13,088 nt of DNA. It comes from JBBITW01 sp037440525. GTDB lineage: Bacteria; Desulfobacterota; BSN033; UBA1163. Below the pieces are notes generated by a model. That model made no database searches and was not told the origin of the DNA. It worked only from the letters and a program-made list of their open reading frames with translations. A program made the position numbers and the translations under genes. The stretch lies in the NCBI GenBank assembly GCA_037440525.1, contig JBBITW010000099.1, positions 1 through 13,088 on the forward strand, given 5' to 3'. Each line of letters starts with the position of its first letter. Within the stretch, counting starts at the first letter, position 1. This document shows, one piece after another, positions 13,065 to 13,088 of the stretch.

Positions 13065-13088
13065 GGGGAGGTGGGGTGGAAAAGCCTT

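Noticed and set aside
1..13088. CRISPR array, tRNA or rRNA genes, transposase or phage genes
   Set aside because: No regularly spaced direct repeats, no cloverleaf or rRNA-like segments, and no mobile-element proteins were found in either strand.

Overview
The window reads as chromosomal DNA of an anaerobic (or facultatively anaerobic) bacterium with moderately AT-rich sequence. The evidence for anaerobiosis is an oxygen-sensitive class III ribonucleotide reductase with its radical-SAM activase, and a Rex-type NADH/NAD+ repressor. The gene set is bacterial (NrdD/NrdG, Rex, PanB/C/D/E, tandem NrdR boxes, Shine-Dalgarno starts), but one enzyme, a cupin-type glucose-6-phosphate isomerase, belongs to a family best known from Euryarchaeota. 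I cannot assign a phylum from sequence alone.

Layout, left to right. (1) 1-263: a palindromic intergenic repeat, then a sigma-70-like promoter overlapped by two NrdR boxes 31 bp apart. (2) 264-4048, + strand: nrdD, a small CPRC glutaredoxin-like protein, nrdG and a MutT-like Nudix hydrolase, a deoxynucleotide supply and sanitation group. The redoxin-nrdG gap holds inverted repeats. (3) 4098-6220: a 290-residue protein I do not recognise, overlapping by 4 bp a soluble protein with PRC-barrel, MgtE N-terminal and CBS domains. (4) 6221-6482: a 141-bp MITE-like element with terminal inverted repeats enclosing a second copy of the palindrome. (5) 6483-7739: an Nramp-family transporter whose two metal-site motifs differ from the canonical ones, flanked by exact 17-bp direct repeats. 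(6) 7857-10937: all four dedicated pantothenate genes, panE-panB on + converging on panC-panD on -. (7) 11071-12254: cupin phosphoglucose isomerase overlapping an isochorismatase-family hydrolase. (8) 12313-12954, - strand: rex, with a perfect Rex operator lying on its own Shine-Dalgarno sequence.

How the genes fit together: the first block makes dNTPs anaerobically, and the redoxin suggests that the reductase takes electrons from a thiol protein rather than from formate. The MgtE-like protein and the divergent Nramp look like a cytosolic Mg2+-sensing module and a separate Mg2+ (or Mn2+) carrier. The pan genes convert 2-oxoisovalerate and aspartate to pantothenate. Several short repeat families recur only between genes. 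The observations most worth testing are the MgtE_N-CBS/Nramp pair with its coupled unknown protein, the tandem NrdR boxes, and the self-operator of rex combined with a TTG start.
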